8,303 nucleotides of DNA from a bacterium (GTDB taxonomy: Bacteria; Spirochaetota; Spirochaetia; JABEVK01), in the NCBI GenBank assembly GCA_021781625.1, contig JAJXWL010000069.1, positions 1 through 8,303 of the forward strand, written 5' to 3'. A program made the position numbers and the translations under genes. The notes below the pieces were generated by a model, which saw only the letters and a list, made by a program, of their open reading frames with translations, was not told the DNA's origin and did no database searches. Below are positions 5,781 through 8,303 of this stretch, piece after piece. The number at the start of each line of letters is the position of its first letter. Within the stretch, counting starts at the first letter, position 1.

Positions 5781-8100
5781 CCTGTCCTTGGCCCTGACAG
5801 CACCGCTTTGGGCTTGCGGACCGTTTATTTTCGATAATACGGAACTAGATAGTCTGTCCTTACTGGATCCTGGGGTGACGGGTCGGCCCGACCTGGCTCC
5901 GTTTTATCTGTACGCCTCGCCGGCTTACGGTTTAACGGGAAATTTTCAGCAGAAGGTCATTCGGCTATCACGAGTTTCCACCCCCTCCGCTGAAGATGTG
6001 AGTAATGAAGTTTTTGATGATGATCCGGGTGCAGATCCGGACTGGTTGAAAGCTAACGCCGAGGCTTGGGCTGGCTACTTGCGGACAACAAACGGCAAGC
6101 CTTGGACTGCTACAGAAATTCAGAAAGCTTTAGATGGTCAGGGAGTGCCCCGCGAGGCCAAGCCTGTGGATGCCGAGTACTTCAGGTTTTTGACTTCGAC
6201 CCCAGTTTCTGAGTCCAAAATGGATACAGGGGCTTTACAGCGTGCTCGAAATCCCAGATTGCCTGAGTTTATCCGTGAACGGTATGCCTACTTGGCCTTA
6301 CGGGGTTACGCCATAGCACAAAATTCTTCCGAAACCCTTCGTCTTTGGCACGAGTTTTCCCCCTTGTGGGCCCATGATGTCATTGCGGGACGCGCCTTAG
6401 CCTGGGTGGCCAGTTTTGACACGGGGGAACGCTTGCGCGATTACTTGACCGTATTCCAGGAGTATCCAGCCCTCAGAGCCACCGTTTTCGTGTCGTTAGG
6501 GGGCTTTTCGTCTCAGTCTTGGTCACAGTACTTGGCGCGGAATTTGACTCTGTCACAGCGGCGTTGGGCTCTTTATGCCCGCTTTGTTCTCGAAGATCGG
6601 GATTTTTCCCCTGAAACCTTGCAGGGAATTTTAGCGGCAGACCCCCAGGGCCGCTTGGCCTTGGCGGCCTTTTACCGGATGGTCGAAGAGGTGGAACTAG
6701 AAGCCGGCCTCAGTCGACTTTTCGCCTTAACCTTTGACCCCGCCGCCCCAGTGCCGCCTGGGACAACGTCCAAAGAACTGAGCTTTCTCGACTCTCTGCG
6801 ACGAAAAGGACTGTACACGGCTCTCGTGGACACTGCCGTTCAGGCGGCGTCGGGGCCGCACAGAAACTTTCGGCGAGCTTGGCTGACCCTAGCGGCCTAC
6901 TTGGCGTTTTATGATGGGGACGAAACCCGCATGGTTTCGCTGTACCACGCCAGTTTAGCTTATCCTGCAAGGAATGACGCTCAAAGTCATCAAAGTCATC
7001 TCTTGGGGACCATGGTAGCGATGGTGTCGGAGCGGCACAAGTCCTGGAGCAATTCCCTGCAACGACGGTTAATTATAGATCTGGCTTGGGCCAAATCGCT
7101 GGATAAGCCGGGGCACAATCGGGGTTTGTACCATTCTTTAGTCGTTCTTGTGGCGCAAAAGGACCTGTGGGAAGACCATAGGGACGCTGCTGCACGGGCC
7201 TTTTCCACCCTGCAAACACAAACCTGGGACAACCCCTATCGCCTGCATCAACAAGATTGGTTTTGGTCAGCGTCCTGGGGGGCCAATGATCCTGTGAACA
7301 TCCTTTTTGATGTCTTATTACGAAAGCAGGACCTCTCGGCTTGGCAAAAGTTCTTGAAAACTCCAGCTTCACAGCGCTCACCTTTAGATCAAGCCTTAAC
7401 GGTACCGGGCTGGGTGACCGAGGCCGATTTAGAATACTTAGAGGCCTACAAAGATCTTCGCCAGGGACTACCTGACTTGGCCATACCCCTGGCGGAAAAG
7501 CTAACCAAAGAAGGGTATTTTCAAGGAAGCAAGAGTTGGAGGAACGATCATTCTGTTTTTCCGACGCGTCAGTTCGCCACCTCGACCTCAGTCGACTGGG
7601 CGCACCCTTGGACAGGTCAGGGGCTTAAGGCGCTCAGTTTTCTGGCTTTAGCCCAACAGATGAAAGCCTTGCAAACCGCACCACTCTTAGAGCAAGCCAA
7701 TTTTTGGTTGTCTCTTCAACTTTCTGGGTTCCCCTTAATCTTTTCGACGCCGCCGATTCCGATCAGATTTGTGAACGATCTGACTTATTATGGGTATGAC
7801 GGGAGTGACCCCTCGCCAGAAACGGCATTTCCTTTGAATGAACCCCGTCGTGCGGCGGAATTTCAAGAAGAATTTCAAAAGTTTCAGGAAGGGGAGTTTT
7901 CGCCGTTGAATCGGGCTCTTCGGCTGTATCAGACCGCCGCAGACTCGCTAGACCCTGAAACTCAAGCCGGGGGCTTGGCCATGTCGGCCTGGCTGGGAAA
8001 GCGGGAGTTGTACCGAAAGCTCAAACAAAGGTCTTTACAGGGTACGACCGTTTATCGCACGTTGTTTTCTCATTGTGAAACCTTACGGAGTTTTTTGTGA
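5752..8100 (+). CDS. Large exported, mostly helical Cys-Gly-Pro-Phe protein, unknown function
   Basis: ATG 5752 yields 782 residues beginning MKRLCLLCLNLSLALTAPLWA, a signal peptide with a basic start and hydrophobic core, then CGPFIF. Cys22 could be a lipid anchor, but Trp at -2 makes the lipobox (LWAC) atypical; cleavage by signal peptidase I after Ala21 is equally possible. An acidic segment (about 81-98, with FDDDPGADPDW) precedes a long region dominated by amphipathic helices rich in Leu, Ala, Trp and Tyr, such as PEFIRERYAYLALRGYA (171-187) and LTLAAYLAFYDGDETRMVSLY. These recall TPR-like helical-hairpin solenoids, but no strict TPR consensus is visible. No enzymatic motif was found. 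From memory, large uncharacterised exported proteins starting Ala-Cys-Gly-Pro with an FIRERYAY-like helix occur in several diderm phyla. The gene overlaps the lipoprotein gene by 29 bp and the Nudix gene by 4 bp. A scaffold or binding role is conjecture. Confidence 0.82.
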   Translation: MKRLCLLCLNLSLALTAPLWACGPFIFDNTELDSLSLLDPGVTGRPDLAPFYLYASPAYGLTGNFQQKVIRLSRVSTPSAEDVSNEVFDDDPGADPDWLKANAEAWAGYLRTTNGKPWTATEIQKALDGQGVPREAKPVDAEYFRFLTSTPVSESKMDTGALQRARNPRLPEFIRERYAYLALRGYAIAQNSSETLRLWHEFSPLWAHDVIAGRALAWVASFDTGERLRDYLTVFQEYPALRATVFVSLGGFSSQSWSQYLARNLTLSQRRWALYARFVLEDRDFSPETLQGILAADPQGRLALAAFYRMVEEVELEAGLSRLFALTFDPAAPVPPGTTSKELSFLDSLRRKGLYTALVDTAVQAASGPHRNFRRAWLTLAAYLAFYDGDETRMVSLYHASLAYPARNDAQSHQSHLLGTMVAMVSERHKSWSNSLQRRLIIDLAWAKSLDKPGHNRGLYHSLVVLVAQKDLWEDHRDAAARAFSTLQTQTWDNPYRLHQQDWFWSASWGANDPVNILFDVLLRKQDLSAWQKFLKTPASQRSPLDQALTVPGWVTEADLEYLEAYKDLRQGLPDLAIPLAEKLTKEGYFQGSKSWRNDHSVFPTRQFATSTSVDWAHPWTGQGLKALSFLALAQQMKALQTAPLLEQANFWLSLQLSGFPLIFSTPPIPIRFVNDLTYYGYDGSDPSPETAFPLNEPRRAAEFQEEFQKFQEGEFSPLNRALRLYQTAADSLDPETQAGGLAMSAWLGKRELYRKLKQRSLQGTTVYRTLFSHCETLRSFL
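6982..6999 (+). repeat. Perfect 9-bp tandem duplication inside the 782-aa gene
   Basis: CAAAGTCAT occurs twice in direct succession (6982-6990 and 6991-6999) and encodes QSHQSH without changing the frame. It looks like a small replication-slippage duplication, probably in a surface loop between helices. Confidence 0.8.
8087..8090 (+). promoter_or_regulatory. Ribosome binding site of the Nudix gene
   Basis: GGAG lies 6 nt (a run of six T) before GTG 8097, inside the last codons of the 782-aa gene. It supports coupled initiation at a GTG that overlaps the upstream TGA as GTGA. Confidence 0.6.
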
Positions 8101-8303
8101 TCGAAAATCCCTTTCGTTTTTGTCCGCAGTGCGGTTCGCCAGGTGGAGAATTTATCCGTCATCATGAATACCGTTGCGGGGTCTGCGGTCATCGGTACTT
8201 TCATAATGTTGCGGCGGCGGCTGGGGTCTTGGTGCAAGATGCTCAAGGTCGGTTTTTATTTTTACGACGCGGAATGGCCCCTGCCCCCGCTTTCTTCCGT
8301 TTG
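8097..8303 (+). CDS. Zinc-ribbon Nudix hydrolase, N-terminal fragment
   Basis: GTG 8097 opens a frame that stays open to the window edge, giving 69 residues. The N-terminus FRFCPQCGSP (Cys9, Cys12) pairs with YRCGVCGHRYFHN (Cys27, Cys30) to form a four-Cys zinc ribbon, and HRYFHN is characteristic of such ribbons in front of Nudix domains. AAAAGVLVQDAQGRFLFLRRG then matches the first beta strands of a Nudix fold. The Nudix box itself (GX5EX7REUXEEXGU) would lie beyond the edge, so catalytic competence cannot be judged. Family members hydrolyse nucleoside diphosphate derivatives such as NAD(H) or ADP-ribose in the cytosol. There is no signal peptide, which makes it the only apparently cytosolic product of this operon. 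The GTG overlaps the preceding TGA by 4 bp. The substrate is unknown. Confidence 0.85.
   Translation, partial: MIENPFRFCPQCGSPGGEFIRHHEYRCGVCGHRYFHNVAAAAGVLVQDAQGRFLFLRRGMAPAPAFFRL

Noticed and set aside
1..8303. tRNA, rRNA, CRISPR, insertion sequence or attachment site
   Set aside because: Reading both strands showed no transposase-like ORF, terminal repeats or spaced direct-repeat arrays, and no RNA gene was recognised. Almost all of the window is coding.

Overview
The window reads as two divergent, tightly packed transcription units from a Gram-negative (diderm) bacterium. Evidence for an outer membrane is an exported protein that looks like a beta-barrel, next to a lipoprotein with a clear lipobox. 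TTG, GTG and ATG starts are all used, several behind good Shine-Dalgarno (SD) sequences. Taxonomy cannot be settled from the sequence: nothing here is diagnostic of a phylum, and a deltaproteobacterial/Bdellovibrionota-like or similar free-living diderm is only a guess.

Left half, minus strand (1-3987): a two-gene signalling operon. The first gene encodes a 940-residue CheB methylesterase/CheR methyltransferase hybrid with a long coiled coil and about three PAS-like domains. The second starts within the stop codon of the first (ATGA overlap) and encodes a PAS-containing histidine kinase, complete through its G2 box but cut by the left window edge. No chemoreceptor, CheA, CheW or receiver domain is visible. 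This looks like a stand-alone sensory complex of the CheB-CheR-PAS-kinase type rather than classical chemotaxis. A good sigma70-like promoter (TTGACA-N16-TAAAAT) lies so close to the hybrid's ATG that the mRNA should be nearly leaderless.

Middle (3988-4138): a 151-bp divergent intergenic region. It holds the minus promoter, a perfect 8-bp inverted repeat (CTGACAAG/CTTGTCAG) and a plausible plus promoter overlapping that repeat.

Right half, plus strand (4139-8303): a compact operon of four genes that overlap or nearly do. They are a 195-aa exported beta-barrel-like protein, a ~356-aa lipoprotein with a conserved-looking acidic/Trp core, a 782-aa exported, mostly helical protein whose mature end begins Cys-Gly-Pro-Phe, and the N-terminus of a zinc-ribbon Nudix hydrolase that runs off the right edge. 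The first three look like a co-expressed set of envelope proteins of unknown function. The lipoprotein/Cys-Gly-Pro pair resembles, from memory only, uncharacterised pairs in other diderms. This envelope operon is the best candidate for an undescribed system here. A regulatory link to the divergent sensory operon is possible but unproven.
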